Source: Protofrankia sp963555925 (lineage in GTDB: Bacteria; Actinomycetota; Actinomycetes; Frankiales; Frankiaceae). Taken from it: 64,000 bases of DNA. Positions within the stretch are counted from its first letter, which is position 1. Each line of letters begins with the position of its first letter. A program made the position numbers and the translations under genes. This document shows positions 44,703-53,240 of the stretch, one piece after another. The notes under the pieces were generated by a model. The model worked only from the letters and a program-made list of their open reading frames with translations, made no database searches and was not told the origin of the DNA. Where the stretch lies: assembly GCA_963555925.1 (NCBI GenBank), contig CAUVXJ010000056.1, positions 1 through 64,000 on the forward strand. The letters run 5' to 3'.

Positions 44703-45257
44703 GTCCGTCTCCTTCCAGGCCGCGGCGGTCAGGTCGCGGGTCTGGCCGAGGAGTGCGGGCAGCACCCTGGTGCCGCCGACCACCGGCATGAAGTTGGTGT
44801 CACCGCCCCAGCGTGGCACGACGTGCTGGTGGACGTGTTCGGCGATCCCGGCGCCCGCGACAGTACCGAGGTTCATCCCGACGTTGAAACCGTGCGCGCC
44901 GCTGGCCCGCCGCAGAGCCCGCAGCGCATGCTGGGTGAACAGGGCCATCTCCGTGGTCTCGGAGTCCATGAGATCGGCGTAGTCGGGGATGTGACGATAC
45001 GGGACGATCATCAGGTGCCCGGAGTTGTACGGGTAGAGGTTGAGGACGGCATAGACGCCCTCACCCCGCGCGACGACCAGCCCCTCCTCGTCCGACATGG
45101 ACGGGATGATGCAGAACGGGCAGTTTTCGCCGGTCGGTCTGTCCTCGCCCTTGATATAGGCCATCCGGTGCGGCGTATACAGCCGGCGGAAGCCGTCCGG
45201 ACTGCCGACACCTGCCTGGGCCTCCAACGAGACGCCCTCCGGCGTGGTCGACGTCAT
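44700..45257 (-). CDS. HIT-family protein (AP4A phosphorylase-like)
   Basis: About 185 residues. Zinc or structural cysteines occur in CPFCII, then the HIT core with NLYPYNSGHLMIVPYRH, GFNVGMNLG and the catalytic triad HVHQHVVPRW. It resembles mycobacterial Rv2613c, a diadenosine-tetraphosphate phosphorylase that in Mycobacterium lies directly before pgsA. Here it is separated from pgsA by the EF-G-like gene and repeat DNA. ATG 45257 is chosen; the upstream frame is Arg/Pro-rich. Its stop codon belongs to a TAAGAGCG repeat. Confidence 0.9.
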   Translation of the reverse strand: MTSTTPEGVSLEAQAGVGSPDGFRRLYTPHRMAYIKGEDRPTGENCPFCIIPSMSDEEGLVVARGEGVYAVLNLYPYNSGHLMIVPYRHIPDYADLMDSETTEMALFTQHALRALRRASGAHGFNVGMNLGTVAGAGIAEHVHQHVVPRWGGDTNFMPVVGGTRVLPALLGQTRDLTAAAWKETD

Positions 45258-45946
45258 ATCCACGAACTGTCCGTTTCCGATGTGCGACCGGGGCGCGGGG
45301 TTCGAAGCGGTCGACCTGGCTGGTACGTCACTGGCGCGGCCTCCCGACACATCCGGAACCTGAGTTCGGGCCTGCTGGAGCGGCCTGAGCCGGCGCCACC
45401 GCGACCCGCGCCCAGCGTACCGGCGTTCATCCGTCCACACCCACCCGGGTGCCACGCGAAAAGGCCGGCTGGCAGGCGAAGGAGCGCGGACGCCCGGCTA
45501 CAGCCCCTCGGTCTGGATGCCCGTGACCACGCATACCTTGGCCAGCCAGACGAGAGGCTGACGGCGTGGGGGGGTCGCCGTCAACCTCTCCCCACTAGCG
45601 TAAACGGTTTCCACGCACCGCGCCGCCACTATGACCGGAGTCATTCAGCGTGTCGTCGCCGGGATGGCCCCGTGACACCAGGTTCTGCCATGCCCGGTTC
45701 TGTCCGACCTGGCCCTCGATGCATTCGCCTGCGTCGACGGATTCCGGTTGTGAGCGGGTCAGGAACCTGGCCGCCGCGGAGCGGAGATTTTACTCACAGC
45801 TATTTCACATCTTCTTCTCAACGTGCCGCCACACTCGGCCGTGACAGTTGATGATCAGAACCCACCCAGCAGACCTGAGGTAGACGACGGCATCCGCCAA
45901 GGCCAGCTCCGTCCAGGCCAGCTCCGTCGACGGCGCATCGGAGAAC
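45258..45946. other. Intergenic region upstream of HIT and the P450 relic
   Basis: I see no supported gene. The synteny partner thrS, expected upstream of the HIT gene in relatives, is absent. GGCCAGCTCCGTC is duplicated near 45903-45929, just before the P450 relic. Confidence 0.45.
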
Positions 45947-47142
45947 GTGCCGGTCACCCCGGCTGGGGACGCGGTCGCCGTTCCGGACCCGACGCCACCG
46001 CGCCAAAGCCCACCAGGCCAAAGCCCACCAGGCCAGAGCCCACCAGGGCCGACCGGGCGGCCCGTCCGTACCGCTGTCGAGTTCCTGACCGATCCGCTCG
46101 CCCTGCTCGCCCGGCTGCGCCGCGAATACGGCCCGATCGTGCGGGTGCCGCTCGGACGCGGTGCCGCCTACCTCGTCAGTGATCCGGCGTCCGTCCAGGA
46201 CATCCTGGTGGCATCCCAGCGGGCCTTCGTCAAAAGAATTCACCGGCGCCGGACACCCGTCGACGAGGGAGTACAGCCGCCGGCGCTAGGGCGTGTTTGA
46301 GAAGTGTCGTTCGATCAGCGAGCGGGCCATCCGCGCCCGGCTGGCGAGGCGGAGGAGGCCCGGATAGTGGTGTTCTATCCGGGCCGACGGAGCCGGGGTA
46401 CCCCGTGCATCGCGAAGCGATGGATGGGGAAGCGATGCAGCCAGGCGGGATGCGGGGGAACGCGAGCCGAACAGATGCTTCTCAAACACGCCCTAATACT
46501 GGGATCCGGGCTTCTGACCAGCACCGGCGAGCTGCACCGGATTCGACGCAGGCTCATCCAACCGCTGTTCCACCGTCAGCGGATCGCCGCCTACGGCCCC
46601 GTATTCGCGACGCTGGCCGAACAGGCGGCCGAGCGATGGTCCGAAGGAACACGCCTGGACATGCACATGACCGAACTCACGCTCGGGATCATAGCCAGGA
46701 CCGTGTTCGACCTACCCGTCGACAATGAGATCGTGACCACGGTGCGGCGGGCACTGGCGGTGAACATGGGCGTGTCACAGCGAGCAATCATCCCGGGCGG
46801 CCGCCACCCGGAAAAGTTGCCACTGCCTGCGATCAGACGAGCTCGGGACTCGCGCGCAGACCTCGATGCACTGGTCCGAAAGATGATCACAAACCGTCGG
46901 CAACACCCGACCGGCGGCGACGACCTGCTGTCACTGCTGCTGGCGGCCTGCGACGCCGAGACCGGCGCACCCCTGGACGACGACGCCGTACGCGACGAGG
47001 CGCTGACAATCCTGCTCGCCGGGCACGAGACCACGGCGGGCGCTTCGACCCCGTTCCGCGGGTGCCGGTCGGTCCGCTCCCCCGCGTGACGTTGCGCCCC
47101 GGCTCCGGAGTACCGATGACCGCCCATCGCCGCACCCGATGA
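45947..47142 (+). pseudogene. Cytochrome P450 pseudogene (MITE insertion plus internal deletion)
   Basis: The N-terminal part (45947-46288) encodes LTDPLALLARLRREYGPIVRV and DPASVQDILVASQRAFVK. A 205-bp MITE then interrupts the frame. Removing it with one TA restores LGSGLLTSTGELHRIRRR and the rest, up to the I-helix AGHETTAG (near 47035). Directly after comes, in another frame, a P450 C-terminal tail (RFDPVPRVPVG, LPRVTLRPGSGVPM, stop at 47142). About 150 residues containing the ExxR helix and the heme-Cys loop are missing. The N-terminus also carries three QSPPG repeats (15-bp units, 46002-46046). It cannot bind heme and is dead. Confidence 0.9.
46289..46493. mobile_element. 205-bp MITE inserted in a P450 gene
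   Basis: Perfect 16-bp terminal inverted repeats GGGCGTGTTTGAGAAG (46289-46304; complement at 46478-46493) are flanked by a TA target duplication (46287-46288 and 46494-46495). No open frame is present. Inside is a perfect 11-bp hairpin (GGCCCGGATAG with CTATCCGGGCC, about 46352-46380). TA duplication suggests mobilisation by an IS630- or IS5-group transposase encoded elsewhere. Clean excision would restore the P450 frame. Confidence 0.92.
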
Positions 47143-47145
47143 CCA

Positions 47146-48054
47146 CTACCGGTCGCCGTCGGCGACCGTCCCGAGCGTGGGCAGGTCGTGGATGACGATT
47201 CGCCGATAGCGAGTGCTGAGGATGCCGGCGGCCCGCAACTCGGCTAGCGCCTTGTGCGCGCTCGGCTCGCCGGCGCCTATCAGCGCACCCACCTCGGGTT
47301 GCGTCAGCACGCCGATCGAAATACCGTCGTCAACCGCCTCGCCGTGCAGATATGCCAGCTCAACCAGGACGCGCGCCAATCGGATCTTCACCTGATCGCC
47401 GTAGTCGACCCGACGCCGCGTCGACCAGCGCAGCTTCGCCGCCACCGCGCGGTTCATCTCCGCCGCCACGACCGGATGGCTGCTCAGAAAGAGGTTCGTG
47501 TCAGCTGCGCTGATCCGGCGTGCGGTCACCGCACCGCCAGCGGTCACCGTGGCGGACCGGGGCTCACCGTCCATCGCTGCCAGTTCACCGACGACATCTC
47601 CGCCCACGCGGATCGCAAGCAATGCCTGGGCGCCGTGCGGGGTCACCCCCGTGACCTTGCACACGCCGTCAAGCAGGATGAACAGGTCCCGGTCGGTGTC
47701 GCCTTCAATGATCATAGTCGTGCCGCTGATGAACCGAACGATCTGCCCGAGTCCCAGCAGCTCACTGCGTAGTCGCCGGTCGATCCGCCCGAGGAAGGTG
47801 TGGCCGGGCCAGTCGCGGCCGTACCGCGGTTCGTCCGGGTCGGCCCCGTTCCCGTCGCTCACCGTCCTGGTCTCAGCTTCGCCGCCAGGTGGCATTGCGG
47901 CTTCGCCGCCAGGTGCCCGAGTAGCCTGTCCATGCAGGGGGGTAGCCATCCCCGCCCCGTCACGGACAGGCGCCAGGTCATCGACCGAAAGCACGGCTCG
48001 CACCCCGCAGTCCGCCCGTCCAGACCCAGCCTTTCCAGTCCCTGCCCCTGCCAT
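47146..48054 (-). CDS. Crp/Fnr-family transcription regulator
   Basis: About 302 residues. A variable Ala/Gly-rich N-terminal tail of about 85 residues precedes a cNMP-binding barrel (TTMIIEGDTDRDLFILLDG, GGDVVGELAAMDGEPRSATV) whose phosphate-binding segment is close to that of cAMP receptors. The C-terminal winged helix has VLTQPEVGALIGAGEPSAHKALAELR. ATG 48054 follows GGGGAGGG; GTG 47862 nearer the domain is possible. A duplicated GGCTTCGCCGCCAGGTG segment in the tail shows slippage. It is convergent with the P450 relic and divergent from trpS. The regulon is unknown. Confidence 0.88.
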   Translation of the reverse strand: MAGAGTGKAGSGRADCGVRAVLSVDDLAPVRDGAGMATPLHGQATRAPGGEAAMPPGGEAETRTVSDGNGADPDEPRYGRDWPGHTFLGRIDRRLRSELLGLGQIVRFISGTTMIIEGDTDRDLFILLDGVCKVTGVTPHGAQALLAIRVGGDVVGELAAMDGEPRSATVTAGGAVTARRISAADTNLFLSSHPVVAAEMNRAVAAKLRWSTRRRVDYGDQVKIRLARVLVELAYLHGEAVDDGISIGVLTQPEVGALIGAGEPSAHKALAELRAAGILSTRYRRIVIHDLPTLGTVADGDR

Positions 48055-48351
48055 ACTCCGCCCTCCCCCATGCCGCACCCTGGACAGTCGGCCCCGCGAA
48101 GCGCCATGGCGACCGTCATCTCACCCATGACGTCCATGAAGGTGCGTGCGACGCCATACATCACGCCCAGCACAAAACCCGATCCGTACCGTACCGGACC
48201 TGATGGGCAGCCCATAGTCGGATGTCATCGGTTCGACAACAGCCAGCGGACGACAGCGGCCGGGGAACACGGTACGAACCCTCACGATCATCACCGTGCA
48301 GTCGATAGCACGCGGATGAACGAGGCGCGGACCATGACAGATGGATGGTTA

Positions 48352-48454
48352 AGAGCGCGCGACAGTAGGGAAGTGAATCAAGGAGCGGGGCTGGGGTGCG
48401 TACATCGCGAGGTGCGAGGAGGGAGGCACCGGAGGTGTCGGGTGTCGACCGACG
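48352..48454 (+). repeat. TAAGAGCG dispersed repeat, copy 6 (long form)
   Basis: It begins TAAGAGCG then CGCGACAGTAGGGA, and from 48355 to 48454 aligns with 44537-44638 at about 83% with a 2-base deletion, up to GTGTCGACCGACG. The inverted right end seen at 44.7 kb is missing. It lies in the promoter-side gap between the Crp-family gene and trpS. The rest of that gap (48055-48656) shows no gene. Confidence 0.75.
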
Positions 48455-48656
48455 GAGCCGGCGGTAGTTGTGGGAAGACAAAACCAGTGGTCGCGGATCG
48501 TCGCCGGTTGACCGGGCCGAGCGGGGCAACGGGGCTGCGAGCCATGCGACGGATACGTGGCAGACTCAGCGGTGCGACACCACACCGTGCCCTGCATACG
48601 GCACGGGCCACCCCTCGGTCAATACCGACCCAGGGGACGAAAATTGAGTAGAGAGT

Positions 48657-49673
48657 GTGCCGGTAACAGCCATGGATGTGCAGCGAGAGCGAGCCTTCTC
48701 CGGTATTCAACCGACCGGGAAAATCCATATTGGTAACTATGTGGGTGCACTCTCGCTCTGGGTCGAGAACCAGGATCTCTACGACAACATCTTCTGCATC
48801 GTCGACCTGCACTCCATAACGATTCCCGAGGCCATCGATCCCGCTGTTCTCCGCGCCAAGACACGCGAGACCGCCGCGCTGTACGTCGCCGCCGGCATTA
48901 ATCCTGAGAAGGCCGTCATCTTCGTGCAGTCGGCTGTCTCGGCGCACGCCGAACTCGCCTGGATTCTGAACTGTGTCACGCCGCTGGGGTGGCTGGAGCG
49001 GATGACCCAGTTCAAGACGAAGTCCGCCGCGCAGGAGAGCGTCGGCACGGGGCTGCTCGACTATCCCGTGCTACAGGCCGCGGATATCCTCCTCTATGGC
49101 GCCCACCGGGTTCCGGTCGGCGAGGATCAGCGTCAGCACATCGAGTTGACCCGGGACATCGCGCAGCGGTTCCACCACATGTTCGGTCCGGCGTTTGTGC
49201 TGCCTGAGCCTCTGATCCGATCGAGCGGCGCGCGCATCATGGGCCTTGACGAACCGACGATGAAAATGTCGAAATCCCTGGGCGCAACCAGGACTGGGCA
49301 CGCAATCGGTCTCGTGGACACGCCGGACCAGATCCGAGCGGCCGTCATGCGCGCGACCACTGATTCGTCGAACGACACGCGCTTTGAGACGGCGGGCCCC
49401 GGCGTCGTCAATCTCCTCACTCTCTTCGAAATACTCTCCGGGCAGAACCGGGACGAGGTCGAGAACGTCTTCGAGGGCAAGGGCTATGGATTCCTCAAGC
49501 GCACGGTCGCCGACCAGGTCGTCGCATCCCTCGAACCGATCCGTACGCGGTTTACTGAACTGATGGCAGACCCGGCCGGCCTCGAGGGGATTCTGGTCGA
49601 CGGAGCGGACCGTGCCCGCCCGATCGCAACCGCAACCTTGGACAAGGTGAAGGGCCTGACCGGGCTCGGCTAG
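48657..49673 (+). CDS. trpS: Tryptophanyl-tRNA synthetase
   Basis: A protein of 338 residues, class I. The nucleotide-binding HIGN occurs in QPTGKIHIGNYVGAL, and the KMSKS loop is exact (TMKMSKSLGAT). GEDQRQHIELTRDIA and LLDYPVLQAADILLY are typical of the bacterial enzyme. It charges tRNA-Trp. A GTG at 48657 after GTAGAGAGT is preferred; ATG 48672 is the alternative. An intrinsic terminator follows, with a TAAGAGCG repeat just before it. Confidence 0.95.
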   Translation: MPVTAMDVQRERAFSGIQPTGKIHIGNYVGALSLWVENQDLYDNIFCIVDLHSITIPEAIDPAVLRAKTRETAALYVAAGINPEKAVIFVQSAVSAHAELAWILNCVTPLGWLERMTQFKTKSAAQESVGTGLLDYPVLQAADILLYGAHRVPVGEDQRQHIELTRDIAQRFHHMFGPAFVLPEPLIRSSGARIMGLDEPTMKMSKSLGATRTGHAIGLVDTPDQIRAAVMRATTDSSNDTRFETAGPGVVNLLTLFEILSGQNRDEVENVFEGKGYGFLKRTVADQVVASLEPIRTRFTELMADPAGLEGILVDGADRARPIATATLDKVKGLTGLG

Positions 49674-49725
49674 GCGTGCGACGATCGTCAGATCGCGCGC
49701 CCGGAGGCCGCAGTCCCCAGAGCGC

Positions 49726-49749
49726 TAAGAGCGCCCGGCAGCAAAGGAC
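49726..49749 (+). repeat. TAAGAGCG dispersed repeat, copy 7
   Basis: TAAGAGCG, C, CCGGCA, then GCAAAGGAC, slightly diverged. It lies 53 bases after the trpS stop and runs into the terminator stem, so the last bases of the repeat form the stem's left arm. Confidence 0.75.
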
Positions 49750-49788
49750 GCCCCCGACGAGATCCTCTGCGGGGGGCGTCCGGTTTTT
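49746..49788 (+). terminator. Intrinsic terminator of trpS
   Basis: A 10-bp GC stem (GGACGCCCCC 49746-49755 with 49772-49781) is followed by GGTTTTT. This is the clearest rho-independent terminator in the window. The rest of the gap to the tRNA (49789-50041) holds no supported gene; an ATG frame at 49918 overlaps the tRNA and is rejected. Confidence 0.88.
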
Positions 49789-50041
49789 CGGGGACGGTCG
49801 CTCTTTCGGTGCAGCCCCTCCCTACCTGTCGTGGGTGGTACGGCCGTCGTTGATGATGCGGCCAGCTGGATACCCGCGGGCGCCCGCCGGTAGGCCGACG
49901 TACCGTACCGCCGGCACATGACAAATAAAGGAGGTAACACGCAGACGGCGCCAGGGCCGATCGCACGACGGGCGCCCGCCCGTCGATGGAGCCGACCGTT
50001 CATGATCAAATGCCCGGCCCATCGGCTGCCCACGGACGAGA

Positions 50042-50075
50042 TCACCCCACCGGGCAAGATCTCCCGATGGGGTGA
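50042..50075 (-). terminator. Probable terminator of tRNA-Val(CAC)
   Basis: Inverted arms of 13 bp with one mismatch (50042-50054, 50063-50075; loop of 8) begin 20 bases beyond the tRNA 3' end on the minus strand. There is no U-tract. Confidence 0.5.
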
Positions 50076-50095
50076 AAGTGCCTGCTACGTAAGAG

Positions 50096-50167
50096 TGGGC
50101 GTACGTGGTTTCGAACCACGGACCTCTGCCGTGTGAAGGCAGCGCTCTACCACTGAGCTATACGCCC
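50096..50167 (-). tRNA. tRNA-Val(CAC)
   Basis: A 72-nt cloverleaf on the minus strand. The acceptor arm is GGGCGTA/TACGCCC, the D arm has GCTCAGTGGTAGAGC, the anticodon stem CTGCC/GGCAG carries the loop TTCACAC (anticodon CAC), and the T arm is CGTGG TTCGAAA CCACG. The discriminator is A and CCA is not encoded. It reads GUG codons. Confidence 0.95.
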
Positions 50168-50694
50168 GGAAGACATTTGAAGCCTACTACGCCGCCATGG
50201 CGATGCCACGGCGGGGGCCGGCCCCACCCGAGCGGGGTTGCCCCGGGCGGGGCTGATGGTCCGACCCGGACAACGCTGTGGCGAGGCCGACGGACCGTGC
50301 GGAAGCGTCGCACGATGTCGACAACGTTAGGTCTTGCGGAACGGAGCCTCGTCGGTCACGATCCGGACACAACTCACCTCGATTGGGACGAGCAAGGGCG
50401 GGGTAGACCCCCCCTGACGCACACTGCGGCAACAGCGATCCAGCACGAAGGGTAATCGACCTACGGGGGGTGTGCCACATGGCGCGAACCGATACAAGTG
50501 ACCACGGAAGGCGCACACCGTGGTCTCTTCCAGCCAACTGTGGCCTGCGCGCCTGCTCCATGCCGGGCAAGTCTCCCGAACCGGCGTAACGGATGTTCAA
50601 GTCGCATAACCTTGTTTCCAACGAGCCTCAAAGAGGGAACTATCTCGTTACACGGGTGCTCGCCCGCACCACCGCAGCACTGAGAGGCCGCCCG
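50168..50694. other. Gap between tRNA-Val and ssgB
   Basis: No supported gene. It should contain the divergent promoters of the tRNA and ssgB. A GC-rich imperfect hairpin lies near 50219-50263. Confidence 0.5.
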
Positions 50695-51126
50695 ATGACA
50701 ATTCGTCATGATTCCATCACAGCAGAGCTCGCACTCCGGCTCGTCGTTCCCGGTGGGGCGCCCGTCCCGGTCGCGGCGACCATGCGCTATGAACCCGCGG
50801 ACCCGTACGCGGTCAGCATCGGGTTCCGTACGGGCGCGGACGAGGTTGTCGAGTGGACGTTCGCCCGCCAACTGCTCAGCGACGGTGTCCGGCGTCCGGC
50901 CGGCGACGGAGACGTGCAGGTCTGGCCGGCGGCTCAGTCCGGCGGACGGATCGTCTGCCTCTCCCTGTCCAGTCCCTCGGGCCACGCGCTGTTCGAGATG
51001 CCGCGCTCGGAGGTGCTGTCTTTCCTTCGCCGCACCTATTCGGTGGTCCCACTCGGCGCAGAAAGCGAAGTCGTCGACTTGGACGCAGAGCTTGCGCTGC
51101 TCATCTGGGGTGGGCCTGCAACCTGA
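50695..51126 (+). CDS. ssgB: SsgB-like sporulation and cell division protein
   Basis: About 143 residues of the SsgA-like family, found only in morphologically complex actinobacteria. Family features: ELALRLVVPGGAPVPV, MRYEPADPYAVSIGF, EVVEWTFARQLLSDG, GDVQVWPA and LSLSSPSGHALFEMP. In Streptomyces SsgB recruits FtsZ to future sporulation septa; the close match suggests the same role. ATG 50695 follows GAGAGG. It is convergent with pabB across a strong hairpin. Confidence 0.93.
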   Translation: MTIRHDSITAELALRLVVPGGAPVPVAATMRYEPADPYAVSIGFRTGADEVVEWTFARQLLSDGVRRPAGDGDVQVWPAAQSGGRIVCLSLSSPSGHALFEMPRSEVLSFLRRTYSVVPLGAESEVVDLDAELALLIWGGPAT

Positions 51127-51163
51127 CGTCGTGGGCCGGGGCGGGCCTTCGACCTCTGACATC

Positions 51164-51203
51164 ACCCCCGGGCCGGGACGGGCAAGCGCCCCGGCCCGGG
51201 GGT
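51164..51203. terminator. Bidirectional hairpin between ssgB and pabB
   Basis: Perfect 14-bp GC arms (51164-51177 with 51190-51203) and a 12-base loop lie between the convergent ends of ssgB and pabB. There is no T-run. Confidence 0.6.
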
Positions 51204-51303
51204 CGCGAGTCAGGTGCCCGCTTTCCCCAGCAGCGGTGGACCCCAGCAGCGGTGTTCATCCGAAGCCGACCGGAGGTAGAGACCGCAACCAGGTCTCGAC
51301 GCA

Positions 51304-52464
51304 TCACTGCGAGGTGGACGAAGCGATCCTCAGCAGACGTCCAGCCTTGAGCTCTGCTTCGCGCCATTCGGCCCACGGATCGCTGCTCCAGGTGATTCCA
51401 GCGCCGGAGCCGAAGTGCAGACGCCCGGCCGCGAACCAGAATGTTCGGATGCCGACGGCAAGCTCACCGAGCCCTTTCTCGGCGTCCACCCAACCAATCG
51501 CACCACAATAGGGTCCACGAGCAGACGGTTCGAGTTCTCCGATGACGCGCAACGCACTCGACTTCGGGGCACCGGACACCGAGCCGGGCGGAAAGCTCGC
51601 CGCGAACAGTTCAGGCCAACCGACATCTGGTCGCAGCTGGGCCTGGACCGTTGACACCAGATGCACCAGACCCGGGTGAGCCTCGACCGTGCACAACTTC
51701 AGAACGCTCACCCCGCCGATACGTGCCACCCGGCCCAGGTCGTTACGGACCAGATCAACGATCATGATGTTCTCCGCAACGTCCTTGTCCCACAGATCGG
51801 TCGCCACCCGCCCGGTTCCCTTGATCGGCCCGGATCTCACGACGTCGGCCCGGCGCGACAGGAACAGCTCCGGTGACGCGCTGGCCAGCCGGATATCGAC
51901 CTCCGGGACGTACATCACGGCCGCGTACGGCGCCGGGTTGTCTCGCGCGAGTGCCGCTGCAAGTGCCGCGACCACCTCACCGGCGTCGTCGGCCACAGGC
52001 ACGGACTGCACCCGGCAGAGGTTGACCTGGTAGACCTCGCCAGCGGCGATCTCAGCCCGGATGCGGCGAACCCCACGGGTATAGCCGGGACCGTCCAAAC
52101 TGGAGGTCCAGGCTCCACGTGGCGGGCCTTGCCAGGGCCGGCCGGCAAGCGTCGCCAACGGTGGCGCGGGCCGGACCTCACCGAAACGAACACACCGCGC
52201 CGTGCCCTCGAAGTCGACCGCCACCGCCCAGAACCCGCCGCGATCGAGCGCGGCCAGATCGTCGGTGATATCGATCACTCCGGTCGCGAGCCTGCCGCCG
52301 ACGACCGCGAAAGAGCCGGTCCGCCGTGGTGGACGGTACCGGACCTCGCTGTGCCCACCACCTGCAGGTGCCGCGCCCCATGCCGCACGGTTGGAGACAC
52401 CGCTTGACCCGGCCCGCCTGCCCTGGTCCGAGCTGTCCCGTGTGGTGCCGTCCATCCAAAGCAC
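51304..52464 (-). CDS. pabB: Aminodeoxychorismate synthase component I-like
   Basis: A chorismate-binding enzyme of about 386 residues. Motifs: EIAAGEVYQVNLC, SASPELFL, the PabB-type lysine in PIKGTGR, ENIMIVDLVRNDLGR, and the C-terminal PPGSVSGAPK. PIKGT and the overall match favour PabB (4-amino-4-deoxychorismate for folate or secondary products) over anthranilate synthase. No glutaminase subunit gene is adjacent. The start may be GTG 52464 or ATG 52455. The first 50 residues are poorly conserved. Confidence 0.88.
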   Translation of the reverse strand: MLWMDGTTRDSSDQGRRAGSSGVSNRAAWGAAPAGGGHSEVRYRPPRRTGSFAVVGGRLATGVIDITDDLAALDRGGFWAVAVDFEGTARCVRFGEVRPAPPLATLAGRPWQGPPRGAWTSSLDGPGYTRGVRRIRAEIAAGEVYQVNLCRVQSVPVADDAGEVVAALAAALARDNPAPYAAVMYVPEVDIRLASASPELFLSRRADVVRSGPIKGTGRVATDLWDKDVAENIMIVDLVRNDLGRVARIGGVSVLKLCTVEAHPGLVHLVSTVQAQLRPDVGWPELFAASFPPGSVSGAPKSSALRVIGELEPSARGPYCGAIGWVDAEKGLGELAVGIRTFWFAAGRLHFGSGAGITWSSDPWAEWREAELKAGRLLRIASSTSQ

Positions 52465-52648
52465 GCTACCGGCGTGGGCGGCTGGGTCGCGTCCTGCGAC
52501 CAGGACAGAGACGACCGACGTGACTGATCGGGGCGTACGGGACCCTGACCCAGGAACTGCACATCATCGGCACATCGGACGGCGGTCCATTCGACGCTTC
52601 CCCCATCGTCCGCTAGAGTGCTACCTGCACCGCCAAACGGTGGGGCAC

Positions 52649-52721
52649 GCGGACGTGGCTCAGCTGGTAGAGCATCACCTTGCCAAGGTGAGGGTCGCGG
52701 GTTCGAATCCCGTCGTCCGCT
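52649..52721 (+). tRNA. tRNA-Gly(GCC)
   Basis: A 73-nt cloverleaf: acceptor GCGGACG/CGTCCGC, D arm GCTCAGCTGGTAGAGC, anticodon loop TTGCCAA (GCC), T arm GCGGG TTCGAAT CCCGT. It is the first of three tightly spaced tRNA genes. Confidence 0.96.
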
Positions 52722-52766
52722 CGAGACTGTGTGAGGTCAGAGGTCAAGCTGGTTCCGGCCTCCCCC

Positions 52767-52838
52767 GGCGGAGTGGCCGAGTGGCTTAGGCAAGGGCCTG
52801 CAAAGCCCTGTACGCGGGTTCGATTCCCGCCTCCGCCT
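52767..52838 (+). tRNA. tRNA-Cys(GCA)
   Basis: A 72-nt cloverleaf: acceptor GGCGGAG/CTCCGCC with discriminator T (U73, the tRNA-Cys identity base), anticodon stem AGGGC/GCCCT with loop CTGCAAA (GCA), T loop TTCGATT. Confidence 0.96.
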
Positions 52839-52861
52839 CAGGAACAATCTCGGACAAACTG

Positions 52862-52933
52862 GGGCGATTAGCTCAGTGGGAGAGCGCTACCTTGACACGG
52901 TAGAGGTCACTGGTTCAATCCCAGTATCGCCCA
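52862..52933 (+). tRNA. tRNA-Val(GAC)
   Basis: A 72-nt cloverleaf: acceptor GGGCGAT/ATCGCCC, D arm GCTCAGTGGGAGAGC, anticodon stem CTACC/GGTAG with loop TTGACAC (GAC), T loop TTCAATC, discriminator A. With tRNA-Val(CAC) at 50.1 kb, two valine isoacceptors lie within 3 kb. Confidence 0.96.
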
Positions 52934-52955
52934 CCCCGGTTTACCTGGGCTTTCT

Positions 52956-52993
52956 ACGATGCCCGCATGCCAATCATGGCATGCGGGCATCGT
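52956..52993 (+). terminator. Hairpin terminator of the tRNA cluster
   Basis: A perfect 16-bp stem (52956-52971 with 52978-52993) and a 6-base loop start 23 bases after tRNA-Val(GAC). There is little U-tract. It is probably the end of the Gly-Cys-Val tRNA transcript. Confidence 0.7.
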
Positions 52994-53112
52994 GTGTACG
53001 GATCCGCGAGCATCGCCGGTCGCGGATGTCCCATGTGCTCCGCGGATGACATCTGCAATCTGACCGCCCCACCTTCAGTGCGCCCGACACACAGGGGTGT
53101 GCTGTCGGGCAC

Positions 53113-53223
53113 GCACGCCCGGCGGCCCCCAATGGACCATATGGCCGCCGGGCGTGCAACAATGCCTGTTCCTGTACGCATGACAGCACCCATCGGATCC
53201 GACCCATCCGATCCGACCCATCC
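53113..53223. promoter_or_regulatory. Ferredoxin upstream region with inverted and tandem repeats
   Basis: A perfect 14-bp inverted repeat GCACGCCCGGCGGC (53113-53126 with 53144-53157, loop 17) is followed by two exact 14-bp units GATCCGACCCATCC (53196-53223). These end just before the AGGAGG ribosome binding site (53231-53236) of the ferredoxin gene. Regulatory meaning is unproven. Confidence 0.5.
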
Positions 53224-53240
53224 GTTCGACAGGAGGACAC

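Noticed and set aside
49918..50136. A 72-codon plus-strand frame with AGGAGG inside it
   Set aside because: It overlaps tRNA-Val(CAC) and a terminator-like hairpin, and its AGGAGG lies after the ATG.
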